A DNA stretch of 64,000 nt from JBLEFH01 sp047345645. Its GTDB lineage: Bacteria > Pseudomonadota > Alphaproteobacteria > Rhodobacterales > Rhodobacteraceae. Positions 25,582 to 33,896 of this stretch are shown in pieces (position 1 is the first letter of the stretch; each line of letters starts with the position of its first letter). Location of the stretch: NCBI GenBank assembly GCA_047345645.1, contig JBLEFH010000007.1. One strand, given 5' to 3'. Under the pieces are notes generated by a model that was not told the DNA's origin, did no database searches, and saw only the letters and a program-made list of their open reading frames with translations. Both the position numbers and the translations under genes were made by a program.

Positions 25582-26232
25582 TCAGCGCGTGGTTTCGGTC
25601 AAGCGCCGCGAGACATAGCTTTCCACATGATCCGTCAGATCCTCGATATGATCGTCGAAGAAATGGCCCGCGCCGGGAATTTCCTCATGGGAAATCGTGA
25701 TGCCCTTTTGCTGGCGCAGCTTGTCGACGAGGCCGCGCACATCTTCGGGGGCGGACACTTTGTCCTCCGCGCCATTGATGATCAGACCCGAAGACGGGCA
25801 GGGCGCGAGGAAGCTGAAATCATGCGTCTTTGCGGGCGGCGCGACGGAGATGAAGCCGCTGATTTCCGGGCGGCGCATCAGGAGCTGCATCCCGATCCAC
25901 GCGCCGAAGGAAAATCCCGCCACCCAGCAATGTTTCGCCGCCGGGTTCATGCTTTGCAGATAGTCGAGCGCCGAGGCCGCATCGGAGAGCTCCCCCGTGC
26001 CCTGATCATACTCGCCCTGGCTCCGGCCGACGCCGCGGAAATTGAAGCGCAGCACAGAAAAGCCAATGCGGTGAAAGGCATAGTGCAGATTATAGACGAC
26101 CTTGTTGTTCATCGTGCCGCCAAATTGCGGATGCGGCTGGAGGATCACGGCGATCGGTGCGTCTTTGGCTTTTTGCGGATGATACCGGCCTTCGAGACGG
26201 CCCGCCGGGCCGGGGAAAATCACTTCGGGCAT
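25582..26232 (-). CDS. Alpha/beta hydrolase (dienelactone-hydrolase-like family)
   Basis: 216 residues. Seen: VILQPHPQFGGTMNNKVVYN at the start of the fold, LRFNFRGVGRSQGEYDQG, WVAGFSFGAWIGMQLL (nucleophile elbow, here G-F-S-F-G), INGAEDKVSAPEDV (Asp) and IPGAGHFFDDH (His), so the Ser-Asp-His triad is complete. Substrate unknown; the family is found across proteobacteria as a conserved cytoplasmic hydrolase. Start MPEVIFPGPAGRLEG chosen at ATG 26232; a 42-codon upstream extension reaches into the iscR promoter. Divergent from the iscR operon. Confidence 0.85.
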   Translation of the reverse strand: MPEVIFPGPAGRLEGRYHPQKAKDAPIAVILQPHPQFGGTMNNKVVYNLHYAFHRIGFSVLRFNFRGVGRSQGEYDQGTGELSDAASALDYLQSMNPAAKHCWVAGFSFGAWIGMQLLMRRPEISGFISVAPPAKTHDFSFLAPCPSSGLIINGAEDKVSAPEDVRGLVDKLRQQKGITISHEEIPGAGHFFDDHIEDLTDHVESYVSRRLTETTR

Positions 26233-26268
26233 TGCGCTCCTGATCCTTACACTTTTAGTCGGGTGCTG

Positions 26269-26304
26269 TTGACGCCTGTCTCGCAATAATTTAGAACAAT
26301 TCCA
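26269..26304 (+). promoter_or_regulatory. Candidate iscR operon promoter with overlapping operator
   Basis: TTGACG (26269-26274), 17 bases, then TAGAAC (26292-26297) resemble -35/-10 boxes. The imperfect palindrome TAGAA-CAA-TTCCA (26292-26304) covers the -10, where a repressor such as IscR would bind. Both are read by eye. Confidence 0.4.
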
Positions 26305-26385
26305 GAAACTGCGAGGTCCCCCGATAATCGTCGCATGAGTTAAACATTCGGGCTCCATTCGTCAATCTGAGCGAGGACGTTAACG

Positions 26386-26844
26386 ATGAAACTGAGCACC
26401 AAGGGCCGTTATGCGATGATTGCGCTGACGGATCTCGCGCATCATGGCGGCGAGAATCTCGTCACGCTCTCGCAAATTTCGGAACGTCAGGATATCTCGC
26501 TCGCCTATCTCGAACAGCTTTTTGTGCGGCTCCGGCGCGCCGGGATCGTGGAAAGTGTGCGCGGTCCCGGGGGCGGCTACCGCCTGGCGAGGGTGCCCGA
26601 GGCGATTCGTGTCTCTGAAATTCTCGAAGCGGTGGATGAAACCATGAGCGCCTTGCAACGCGGCGCGGGCGCGAGCGGTGCGACAGGCGGCACTCTGGAG
26701 CAGACCCAGACGGATCGTTTGTGGGAGCAGCTTTCCGCCACGGTCTATGTGTTTTTGCACCAGACGCGTCTGTCGGATGTGGCGAAAGACCAGATGGCGC
26801 CTTGCCCCGCCGTGCCGCATTTCGTGGAGATGGTGGACGAATGA
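26386..26844 (+). CDS. iscR: Rrf2-family Fe-S regulator IscR (single-cysteine, rhodobacterial type)
   Basis: 152 residues. Rrf2 winged helix (MKLSTKGRYAMIALTDLAHH, ISERQDISLAYLEQLFVRLR, ESVRGPGGGYRLAR). Classical IscR has three clustered cysteines near residues 92-104; here that region (ALQRGAGASGATGG) has none and the only Cys is about residue 140 (APCPAVPHF). I recall that Rhodobacter IscR is likewise atypical and binds its cluster by another scheme. First gene of the isc/suf operon and expected to repress it when cluster-loaded; overlaps iscS by ATGA. Confidence 0.92.
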   Translation: MKLSTKGRYAMIALTDLAHHGGENLVTLSQISERQDISLAYLEQLFVRLRRAGIVESVRGPGGGYRLARVPEAIRVSEILEAVDETMSALQRGAGASGATGGTLEQTQTDRLWEQLSATVYVFLHQTRLSDVAKDQMAPCPAVPHFVEMVDE

Positions 26845-27887
26845 GCCGCGCTTATCTTGATTACAATGCGACCACGCCGCTGCGCCCTGAGGCGAAAGCG
26901 GCGATGCTCTCGGCGATGGATGTCACGGGCAATCCGTCCTCCGTCCATAGTGAGGGAAGGGCGGTCAAAGGGCTGATGGAAGACGCTCGCCGCCGGATCG
27001 CGACCGCGCTTGGCGCGGATGGTGCCGATGTGGTCTTCACCTCCGGCGCGACGGAAGCGGCGGCGTTGGCGCTCAAGGGTAAAGGTTATACCAGCACCAA
27101 GGCGGAACATCCTTGCGTCTGGACATGGTGCGAGCATCTCGATGCGGTTGGCCCGGACGGCCAGATCAGCGACGCGGTTCAGGTGCGTCAGGCCGTCAAC
27201 AGCGAGACCGGGATCGTGCAGACCCCGCGCGAGGGTCTGGTCTTCACCGATATGGTGCAGGCGGCGGGCAAGCTGCCGGTCGCGTTCAACTGGATGGGCA
27301 CGGAAATGGCCTGCATTTCCGCGCATAAATTCGGCGGGCCGAAAGGGATCGGCGCGCTGATCCTGCGCCAAGGCACGGAAGTGGCGGCGCAGCTTCGTGG
27401 CGGCGGGCAGGAAATGGGCCGCCGGGCGGGGACCGAGAATATCCTCGGCGCGGTTGGCATGGCTGCCGCCCTCGATGCGGCGGTGCGTGATCTCGAAACC
27501 GGCGAGCCCGCGCGGCTCGAAACCCTGCGTGATCATTTGGAATCGCGGTTGAAAGAGATCGCGCCAGAGATCATCTGTGTGGGCAAGGACCAGAAACGGC
27601 TGCCCGGCACCAGCATGATGATCACCCCCGGTTGGGTCGGTGAGACGCAGGTGATGCAGATGGATCTGGCGGGCTACGCGATCAGCGCCGGCACCGCCTG
27701 CTCCAGCGGCAAGACGCAAGTCTCCGGCACGCTGAACGCAATGGGATTCGATGAGATGCAGGCGCGCAGCGCCATCCGCGTCTCGATAGGATGGGAAACC
27801 ACGGAAGATGAAATCGAGGGTTTCATCACCGCGTGGCGACAGGCATATGAGCGGTTCAAGAGCCGCCGAAAGAAGGAGGTCGCATGA
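26841..27887 (+). CDS. Cysteine desulfurase, IscS/NifS-like
   Basis: 348 residues, shorter than E. coli IscS (404). PLP-dependent, delivering persulfide sulfur. Seen: AYLDYNATTPLRPEAKAAML, NPSSVHSEGR, FTSGATEAAALAL, ISAHKFGGPKGIGAL (PLP Lys), RRAGTENILG and a catalytic-loop ISAGTACSSGKTQ. Start at ATG 26841 within the iscR stop (ATGA). A second desulfurase (sufS) ends the same operon, so the two types are co-transcribed. Confidence 0.92.
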   Translation: MSRAYLDYNATTPLRPEAKAAMLSAMDVTGNPSSVHSEGRAVKGLMEDARRRIATALGADGADVVFTSGATEAAALALKGKGYTSTKAEHPCVWTWCEHLDAVGPDGQISDAVQVRQAVNSETGIVQTPREGLVFTDMVQAAGKLPVAFNWMGTEMACISAHKFGGPKGIGALILRQGTEVAAQLRGGGQEMGRRAGTENILGAVGMAAALDAAVRDLETGEPARLETLRDHLESRLKEIAPEIICVGKDQKRLPGTSMMITPGWVGETQVMQMDLAGYAISAGTACSSGKTQVSGTLNAMGFDEMQARSAIRVSIGWETTEDEIEGFITAWRQAYERFKSRRKKEVA

Positions 27888-29401
27888 CCGAGATGGATAA
27901 GGTCAAAGAAGGTGTCGATCAGGAAACCGTGGATGCGGTGCGTTCCGTCGGCGACCGGTATAAATATGGCTTCGATACGGATATCGAGACCGAATATGCC
28001 CCCAAGGGCCTGAATGAAGATATCGTCCGCCTGATCTCCGAGAAAAAGGGCGAGCCGGAATGGATGCTGAACTGGCGTTTGGAGGCGTTCGAGCGCTGGA
28101 AGAAAATGGAAGAGCCGGATTGGGCACTGCTGAACTACCCGACGCCGGATTTTCAGGACCAGTATTATTACGCGCAGCCCAAAAGCATGACCGAGAAGCC
28201 GAAAAGCCTCGATGAGGTCGACCCGAAACTTCTGGAGACCTACGCAAAGCTTGGCATCCCGCTGAAAGAACAGGCGATTCTGGCGGGCGTTGAAGGGGCG
28301 GGCGAAGCCCCGGCGGAAGGGCGCAAGGTTGCGGTGGATGCGGTGTTCGACTCTGTCTCCGTCGGTACGACTTTTCAGGAAGAGCTGAAGCGCGCGGGCG
28401 TGATCTTCTGCTCGATCTCCGAAGCGATCCGCGAATATCCTGAGCTTGTTCAGAAATATCTCGGCTCCGTGGTCCCGCAGGGCGACAATTTCTATGCGGC
28501 GCTGAACTCGGCGGTCTTTTCGGACGGCTCCTTCGTCTATGTGCCCGAAGGCACCCGCTGCCCGATGGAGCTCTCGACCTATTTCCGCATCAATGCGGAA
28601 AACACCGGCCAGTTTGAGCGTACGCTGATCATCGCCGAGAAGGGCGCTTATGTGTCTTATCTCGAAGGCTGCACCGCGCCGATGCGCGACACCAACCAGC
28701 TTCATGCAGCGGTTGTCGAGATCGTGGTGCTGGAAGATGCGGAAGTGAAATATTCCACCGTCCAGAACTGGTATCCGGGCGATGAAAACGGCAAGGGCGG
28801 GATCTACAACTTCGTCACCAAACGCGCCGATTGCCGCGAGGACCGCGCCAAGGTGATGTGGACTCAGGTGGAAACCGGCTCGGCCGTGACCTGGAAATAT
28901 CCGTCCTGCATCCTGCGCGGGAACGAGGCGCAGGGCGAGTTCTACTCCATCGCGATCACCAACAACATGCAGCAGGCGGATACCGGCACCAAGATGATCC
29001 ATCTGGGCAAGAACACTCGCTCGCGGATCGTGTCGAAAGGGATCTCGGCGGGCAAGGCGCAGAACACCTATCGCGGCCTTGTCTCGATGCACCCGAAAGC
29101 GACGAACAGCCGCAACTATACCCAATGCGACAGCTTGTTGATCGGCGATCAGTGCGGTGCGCATACCGTGCCTTATATCGAGGTGAAGAACCATTCGTCG
29201 CGCGTCGAGCATGAGGCGACCACCTCCAAGGTCGATGACGACCAGCTCTTCTATTGCCGCCAGCGCGGGATGGATGAGGAAGAGGCCGTCGCGGTCGTGG
29301 TCAATGGCTTCGTGAAGGAAGTGCTTCAGGCGCTGCCCATGGAGTTCGCGGTCGAAGCGCAGAAACTCGTGGCCATCAGCCTCGAAGGCAGTGTGGGGTG
29401 A
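27884..29401 (+). CDS. sufB: Fe-S cluster assembly scaffold subunit SufB
   Basis: 505 residues. With SufC and SufD it forms the SufBC2D scaffold that assembles nascent Fe-S clusters in the cytoplasm. Seen: KYGFDTDIETEYAPKGLNED, GSVVPQGDNFYAALNSAVFS, FVYVPEGTRCPMELSTYFRI, KNHSSRVEHEATTSKVDDDQ and FYCRQRGMDEEEAVAVVV near the C-terminus, the canonical order. ATGA overlap with iscS. Separated from sufC by three non-suf genes. Confidence 0.97.
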   Translation: MTEMDKVKEGVDQETVDAVRSVGDRYKYGFDTDIETEYAPKGLNEDIVRLISEKKGEPEWMLNWRLEAFERWKKMEEPDWALLNYPTPDFQDQYYYAQPKSMTEKPKSLDEVDPKLLETYAKLGIPLKEQAILAGVEGAGEAPAEGRKVAVDAVFDSVSVGTTFQEELKRAGVIFCSISEAIREYPELVQKYLGSVVPQGDNFYAALNSAVFSDGSFVYVPEGTRCPMELSTYFRINAENTGQFERTLIIAEKGAYVSYLEGCTAPMRDTNQLHAAVVEIVVLEDAEVKYSTVQNWYPGDENGKGGIYNFVTKRADCREDRAKVMWTQVETGSAVTWKYPSCILRGNEAQGEFYSIAITNNMQQADTGTKMIHLGKNTRSRIVSKGISAGKAQNTYRGLVSMHPKATNSRNYTQCDSLLIGDQCGAHTVPYIEVKNHSSRVEHEATTSKVDDDQLFYCRQRGMDEEEAVAVVVNGFVKEVLQALPMEFAVEAQKLVAISLEGSVG

Positions 29402-29649
29402 TCCCAAGGGACGGCAAAGGGATATTTCTTTATGCAACAGTTGGCGCGATCGTCTTCACGCCGATGTTGGGGCTTCTCTTTGCCGCCATTCGGTTCGAAT
29501 TTCTCAACTGGAAGGAATGGATGCTTGTCTTCGGCGTGACTTGGATTTGCGGGGTGCTGCTGATGATCTCGGCGGTGGTTCATACGATCAACTGGCAATC
29601 GCGATCGCGAGACGGCTTCAACAAGGAAAAGAGCGAGAAAAATGGCTGA
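29398..29649 (+). CDS. Small two-helix membrane protein in the suf operon
   Basis: 83 residues starting at GTG 29398, which overlaps the sufB stop (GTGA). Two hydrophobic segments (FLYATVGAIVFTPMLGLLFA and MLVFGVTWICGVLLMISAVV) with a charged loop (RFEFLNWKEW) and a basic C-terminal tail. No family recognised. Overlaps the next small gene by 8 bases. Its tight coupling to sufB suggests it is a real part of the operon. Confidence 0.7.
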   Translation: MIPRDGKGIFLYATVGAIVFTPMLGLLFAAIRFEFLNWKEWMLVFGVTWICGVLLMISAVVHTINWQSRSRDGFNKEKSEKNG

Positions 29650-29911
29650 CATTCGCAACAAAAACGCCATCTGGGGCCCGACGATCATCGCGGTAATCGT
29701 GTTTTTCATCCTGAATTTCGGCGCCGGGATCGTGCTTGAGGATCAGGTCGTCTGGCGCGCTGGTCTGAGCGCGATCATCAAGACCGCGATTTTCGGCGCG
29801 ATCTTCCACTGGATCCACAATTTCATCGCCAATCTCTTTGGCTGGTACGAGCCGATCCTGACCGGCCCCTCCGTCGAAGAGATCATGGCCGAGGATCAGA
29901 AAAAAGGCTGA
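29642..29911 (+). CDS. Small membrane protein in the suf operon
   Basis: 89 residues: MADIRNKNAIWGPTIIAVIV, with a first hydrophobic helix ending near GAGIVLEDQ, a second (SAIIKTAIFGAIFHWIHNFI) and a soluble tail (SVEEIMAEDQKKG). Not recognised. Starts inside the preceding gene (8-base overlap) and is followed by a 42-base gap before the methyltransferase gene. With its neighbour it may form a small membrane complex; this is inference from adjacency. Confidence 0.7.
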   Translation: MADIRNKNAIWGPTIIAVIVFFILNFGAGIVLEDQVVWRAGLSAIIKTAIFGAIFHWIHNFIANLFGWYEPILTGPSVEEIMAEDQKKG

Positions 29912-29953
29912 GCGGGGGCCCTCTGCGCGGCAAATCCCACCACCGGAACCGAT

Positions 29954-30766
29954 ATGAGCCAAGACGTTGATATGAGCACAAAAGAAGTTGACGAGACGCC
30001 GATTTTTGACGCGTCCCGTGCCCTTCGCACCTATTTTCACCGCGGCCGGATGAAACTTCTGCCAGGGCAGATCTCGGTGTTCGAGAGCGATGGTGTGGAA
30101 GTCATGTTCAACGTCGTGAATGATCGCGACCTGGTTCAGAGACTCCACCTTGGGTCGCATTTCTTCGAGCATAAGGACTTGGCGCTGTTCTCAAAATACT
30201 TCCCGAAGGGTGGCGTTTTTGCGGATATCGGCGCGAATGTGGGCAATCACAGTGTCTACGCCGCGAAGATCCTTGGCGCGTCAAAGGTGATCCCGTTTGA
30301 GCCAAATCCAATCGCGCAGGAAATCTACATCAACAACGCCATCCTCAACCGGATGATGGAGATCGTGGATTTCAGCTTTCTGACTTACGGCTTGTCGAAC
30401 ACGGTTGATGAGGGGTTGGCCATGCATTGGAACCCCAACAACCTTGGCGGCGGGCGGATCGTGCGCGCAAATGTCGGCGGCGGCGAAGTCTCCGTCATTC
30501 GCGGCGATGACGCCCTGAAAGATCGCAATGTCGATTTTCTGAAGATCGACGTCGAAGGCGCGGAAATGGACGTTCTGGAGGGGCTTGAGGCCACCATCAG
30601 CGACCGCCGCCCCAACATTTTCATCGAAATCGGAGACCGCAGCTCGGACGCATTCTTTGAATGGGTCGAGGCGAATGACTATGAGATTGCCGAGCGCATC
30701 CGTCATTACGCGGTCAACGAAAACTTTATGATCACCCCGAAGGAGGGACGAGATGCTAGAAATTAA
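29954..30766 (+). CDS. FkbM-family SAM-dependent methyltransferase inside the suf operon
   Basis: 270 residues. Class I methyltransferase fold: GVFADIGANVGNHSVYAAKI (SAM loop), KVIPFEPNPIAQEIYINNAI (acidic ribose-binding residue) and NVDFLKIDVEGAEMDVLEGL (the FkbM signature), with a C-terminal IFIEIGDRSS strand. FkbM enzymes O-methylate sugars or macrolides; the substrate here is unknown. It lies between sufB and sufC, overlapping the sufC start by 14 bases, so it is translated with Fe-S genes without an obvious link. Wording of codons looks slightly less GC-biased than sufC. Late insertion into the operon is plausible. Confidence 0.85.
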   Translation: MSQDVDMSTKEVDETPIFDASRALRTYFHRGRMKLLPGQISVFESDGVEVMFNVVNDRDLVQRLHLGSHFFEHKDLALFSKYFPKGGVFADIGANVGNHSVYAAKILGASKVIPFEPNPIAQEIYINNAILNRMMEIVDFSFLTYGLSNTVDEGLAMHWNPNNLGGGRIVRANVGGGEVSVIRGDDALKDRNVDFLKIDVEGAEMDVLEGLEATISDRRPNIFIEIGDRSSDAFFEWVEANDYEIAERIRHYAVNENFMITPKEGRDARN

Positions 30767-31508
30767 AAACCTGCATGTGAAACTTGAGGAAGAGGACAAG
30801 CAGATCCTCAAAGGCGTTGACCTGACGGTTGAGGCGGGCAAGGTGCATGCGATCATGGGGCCGAATGGCTCGGGCAAATCGACGCTGTCTTATGTGCTGT
30901 CGGGCCGTGACGGGTATGAGGTGACCGACGGGTCGGCCACGCTGCTCGGCGAAGATCTGCTGGAGGCGGAGCCGGAAGAGCGCGCGGCGGCGGGTCTGTT
31001 CCTTGCTTTCCAATATCCGGTCGAGATCCCCGGCGTGGGCAACATGACGTTTCTGCGCACGGCGCTTAACGCACAGCGCAAGGCGCGCGGTGAGCCGGAA
31101 GTGAGCGCGCCGGATTTCCTCAAGATGATCCGCGAGAAGGCAGCCGAGCTGAATATCGATGCGGATATGCTCAAGCGTCCGGTCAATGTCGGCTTCTCGG
31201 GCGGCGAGAAAAAGCGGAACGAGATCCTGCAAATGGCGGTTCTGGAGCCGAAAATGTGCATCCTCGACGAGACCGATTCCGGCCTCGATGTGGACGCGAT
31301 GCGCCTCGTTTCCGAAGGTGTGAACGCGCTGCGCAGCCCGGATCGCGGGTTCCTCGTGATCACGCACTATCAGCGCCTGCTCGACCACATCACCCCCGAC
31401 GTCGTGCATATTATGGCGGATGGCCGGATCGTGAAATCGGGTGGGCCGGATCTGGCGCTCGAAGTCGAGAAGAACGGCTATGCGGACATTCTGAAAGAGG
31501 CTGTGTAA
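30753..31508 (+). CDS. sufC: Fe-S assembly ATPase SufC
   Basis: 251 residues, ABC-type ATPase. Seen: IMGPNGSGKSTLSYVLSGR (Walker A), FLAFQYPVEIPGVGNMTFLR (Q-loop, SufC-specific), NVGFSGGEKKRNEILQMAVL (signature) and MCILDETDSGLDVDAMRL (Walker B). It drives conformational change in SufB/SufD. AAGGAGGG ribosome-binding site, despite the overlap with the upstream methyltransferase gene. sufD begins directly after the stop codon. Confidence 0.97.
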   Translation: MLEIKNLHVKLEEEDKQILKGVDLTVEAGKVHAIMGPNGSGKSTLSYVLSGRDGYEVTDGSATLLGEDLLEAEPEERAAAGLFLAFQYPVEIPGVGNMTFLRTALNAQRKARGEPEVSAPDFLKMIREKAAELNIDADMLKRPVNVGFSGGEKKRNEILQMAVLEPKMCILDETDSGLDVDAMRLVSEGVNALRSPDRGFLVITHYQRLLDHITPDVVHIMADGRIVKSGGPDLALEVEKNGYADILKEAV

Positions 31509-32771
31509 ATGGCTGTTTCTGCACCCAAAAGAGAACTCGCACAGGCGCTTCTGGCCGACCAGATTTCGCCCGCGGACTGGATGGAGGAAGCGGTGGAGGA
31601 CGCCACGCAGCGCCTTTCCGCCATGGGCGGCCCGGTCGGGCGCGACGAATATTGGCGCTTCACCAATCCCGGCCCGCTCGTCAAACCGGAACTGCCGAAA
31701 GGCCGCCAGATCGTCCCTTCGGACCGTCTGGGCACGGTGGACGCACTGACCATCTGTTTCGTTGATGGCCGGTTTTCGGCGGAGAAATCGGATGATCTCT
31801 CCGGCACCGGCGTCGAGGTAACCTTGCTGAAAGATGCCGGTCGCTGGGCCAAGGGGCTTTACGGCAAGCTGGAGGCGCGCGGGCAGAACCCGGTGCCGCG
31901 TCCGCTCGCTGCGCTCAACACCGCGCGGGCGGTGGAAGGTGTCGCGCTGCGCGTCACCGCAACGCCAGAAAAGCCGATTGCGCTGCGCTATGAGACGAGC
32001 GGCGCAGGCAAGGATGTGCGTCTGCATCACCTCGTCGACATCGCCGAGGGCGCCTCGCTGACCCTTTTCGAATACGGTCAGGCGGGCGCGCGCTCCAATG
32101 TCGTGATCGAGGCGAATGTCGCGGACCGGGCGGAGCTGCACCATCTGCGCACACAGTCGGGCACCAAGGAACGGCTCGTCTCGACGGCGCTTTTTGCCGA
32201 GCTTGGCGAAGAGACCGTGGTGAAAAGCTGCACGCTGGTGCATCGCGGCGCGATGACCCGGAACGAGGCGGTGTTTACCCTCAATGGCGACAATGCCAAC
32301 GCTCATGTGGCGGGCGCCTCGCTGATTGCGGCGTCGGACAGTCAGGACGACACGATCTTCATCACCCATGACGCGCAGGATTGCGAGAGTCGTCAGGTGT
32401 TCAAGAAGGTCCTGCGGGAGACGTCGAAGGGCGTGTTTCAGGGCAAGATCCTCGTCCAGCCCGATGCGCAGAAAACCGATGGGTATCAGATATCGCAGGG
32501 TCTTCTTTTGGACGAGCGGGCGCAGTTCCTCGCCAAGCCGGAGCTGGAGATTTACGCCGATGATGTGGCCTGCTCGCATGGCTCGACCTGTGGCGCGGTG
32601 GACCCGACGCAGCTTTTCTATCTCACCTCGCGCGGTGTGAGCAAAAAGGATGCGGAGAACATGCTGGTCCGTGCTTTCGTCGATGAGGCGATCACCGAGA
32701 TTGCCGATGAAGACCTGCAAGAGCTGATGCGCGAGCAGATCGTGGACTGGATGGCGGATGACGCGGTCTGA
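31509..32771 (+). CDS. sufD: Fe-S cluster assembly protein SufD
   Basis: 420 residues, SufB paralogue that partners it in SufBC2D. Seen: RDEYWRFTNPGPLVKPELPK, LEIYADDVACSHGSTCGAVD and FYLTSRGVSKKDAENMLVRA, the SufD C-terminal signature with the conserved Cys and His. ATG follows the sufC stop with no spacer, and its 3' end overlaps the next gene by 14 bases. Confidence 0.96.
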   Translation: MAVSAPKRELAQALLADQISPADWMEEAVEDATQRLSAMGGPVGRDEYWRFTNPGPLVKPELPKGRQIVPSDRLGTVDALTICFVDGRFSAEKSDDLSGTGVEVTLLKDAGRWAKGLYGKLEARGQNPVPRPLAALNTARAVEGVALRVTATPEKPIALRYETSGAGKDVRLHHLVDIAEGASLTLFEYGQAGARSNVVIEANVADRAELHHLRTQSGTKERLVSTALFAELGEETVVKSCTLVHRGAMTRNEAVFTLNGDNANAHVAGASLIAASDSQDDTIFITHDAQDCESRQVFKKVLRETSKGVFQGKILVQPDAQKTDGYQISQGLLLDERAQFLAKPELEIYADDVACSHGSTCGAVDPTQLFYLTSRGVSKKDAENMLVRAFVDEAITEIADEDLQELMREQIVDWMADDAV

Positions 32772-33312
32772 GAGCTTTCTCGCCGCGATTCCCGGCATTT
32801 GGCGGGCCCCGGGTGAAAGCCTGCGGGCCCGTCTGCCCGTTCTCACCGAAGAACGGCTGCTTTTCTTTGTTTACCTCATTTGCCTTTTGCAATTTCTGAC
32901 GGGGATGCCCGCTGGCATCGCGCTTGCCCGCGAGGGCGGACATGACCTCACGGCCTTCCTCGGCGCGCGTTTCGTGGCGGCGCTCTTCTTCGCGCCGCTC
33001 TTTCTCTACGCGCTGGCGGGACTGTCCCATCTCATCGCGCGCCGTTTTGGCGGGCAGGGCAGCTATTTCGAAGCCCGCGCGGCGCTCTTCTGGGCGCTGA
33101 TCGGCGCGATCCCACTCCTGTTTCTCACCGCGCTGACCCGCCAGACCGCCATCGCAGCCGGGGTCAACCTCTTCGCCGGGCTCGGTTTCGCGTGGCTCTG
33201 GAGCGGCACGCTGGCGGAGGTCGAAAATTTCGGCCATAAACGCGTTTTCGGCGTGCTCTTCATCTTCGGCGCGGCTCTGTTAATCCTTGCACAATTGGGA
33301 GCAACCCCATGA
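32758..33312 (+). CDS. YIP1-like multi-spanning membrane protein (first of pair)
   Basis: 184 residues with about four to five hydrophobic helices (LLFFVYLICLLQFLTGMPAG, FVAALFFAPLFLYALAGLSH, ALFWALIGAIPLLFLTALTR, KRVFGVLFIFGAALLILAQL). It resembles the YIP1 domain family by pattern and by its pairing with the following gene. Function unknown. Starts 14 bases inside sufD and overlaps the next gene by ATGA, so expression is locked to the suf genes. Confidence 0.7.
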   Translation: MTRSESFLAAIPGIWRAPGESLRARLPVLTEERLLFFVYLICLLQFLTGMPAGIALAREGGHDLTAFLGARFVAALFFAPLFLYALAGLSHLIARRFGGQGSYFEARAALFWALIGAIPLLFLTALTRQTAIAAGVNLFAGLGFAWLWSGTLAEVENFGHKRVFGVLFIFGAALLILAQLGATP

Positions 33313-33896
33313 CGCAGATCGGTTTTTGGCAACTTGTGAAACTCACCGCCCGCGATCCGCTGGAGGCGGGCCGGATTGTGCGGCACTGGCCCGCGAGCCG
33401 TGAAGCGCTGGTGCTGGCGACGGCGTTGATTGCGGTTGTCATCGCCATGATCCTTGCGGTCGTTCAGATTCCCATCGAGGACGGCTCAGCCATGCAGATG
33501 GGACTGCCGATGCTTCTCATCGCCTGCATCGGGATGTTCGTTGGTTTTACCGTCCAATCGTTTTTTGAATATTTTATACCGGCGCGGTTGTTTTCCGGCA
33601 CAGGCACCTTCGATCAGGCGTGGAAACACCGGATCTGGCTGTTTATCTGGAGCCTCTTGATTGTCATTCCCTTCATCGTTCTCTCAGCGATTCTGGGCGG
33701 TTTTGGCGCGACGGGAATGTTTTTCCCCTTCATCATCGCAATGGCTATCTGGATGTTCTGGATACAGGTAAGCTTCCTTGCCGCGCTGCATGATTTCAAA
33801 AATCGCTTGCTCGTCTTTTTGGGACTTGTTGGGTTTTCCATTCTTTTCCAACTGCTGGTCGGTATGATCGGCGGCCTGCTCGGAGTCGCCGCATGA
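33309..33896 (+). CDS. YIP1-like multi-spanning membrane protein (second of pair)
   Basis: 195 residues. N-terminal amphipathic stretch (FWQLVKLTARDPLEAGRIVR) typical of YIP1-family proteins, then about five hydrophobic segments (VLATALIAVVIAMILAVVQI, LLIACIGMFVGFTVQSFFEY, IWSLLIVIPFIVLSAILGGF). Family function in bacteria is not established. ATGA overlaps on both sides (with the first YIP1-like gene and sufS). Confidence 0.72.
   Translation: MTQIGFWQLVKLTARDPLEAGRIVRHWPASREALVLATALIAVVIAMILAVVQIPIEDGSAMQMGLPMLLIACIGMFVGFTVQSFFEYFIPARLFSGTGTFDQAWKHRIWLFIWSLLIVIPFIVLSAILGGFGATGMFFPFIIAMAIWMFWIQVSFLAALHDFKNRLLVFLGLVGFSILFQLLVGMIGGLLGVAA

Noticed and set aside
27674..29437. 587-codon leftward frame over sufB
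   Set aside because: Antisense to sufB with no fold pattern; sufB motifs are clear on the other strand.
30756..32846. 696-codon leftward frame over sufC/sufD
   Set aside because: Shadow of two recognised genes; histidine/arginine-rich composition of antisense frames.
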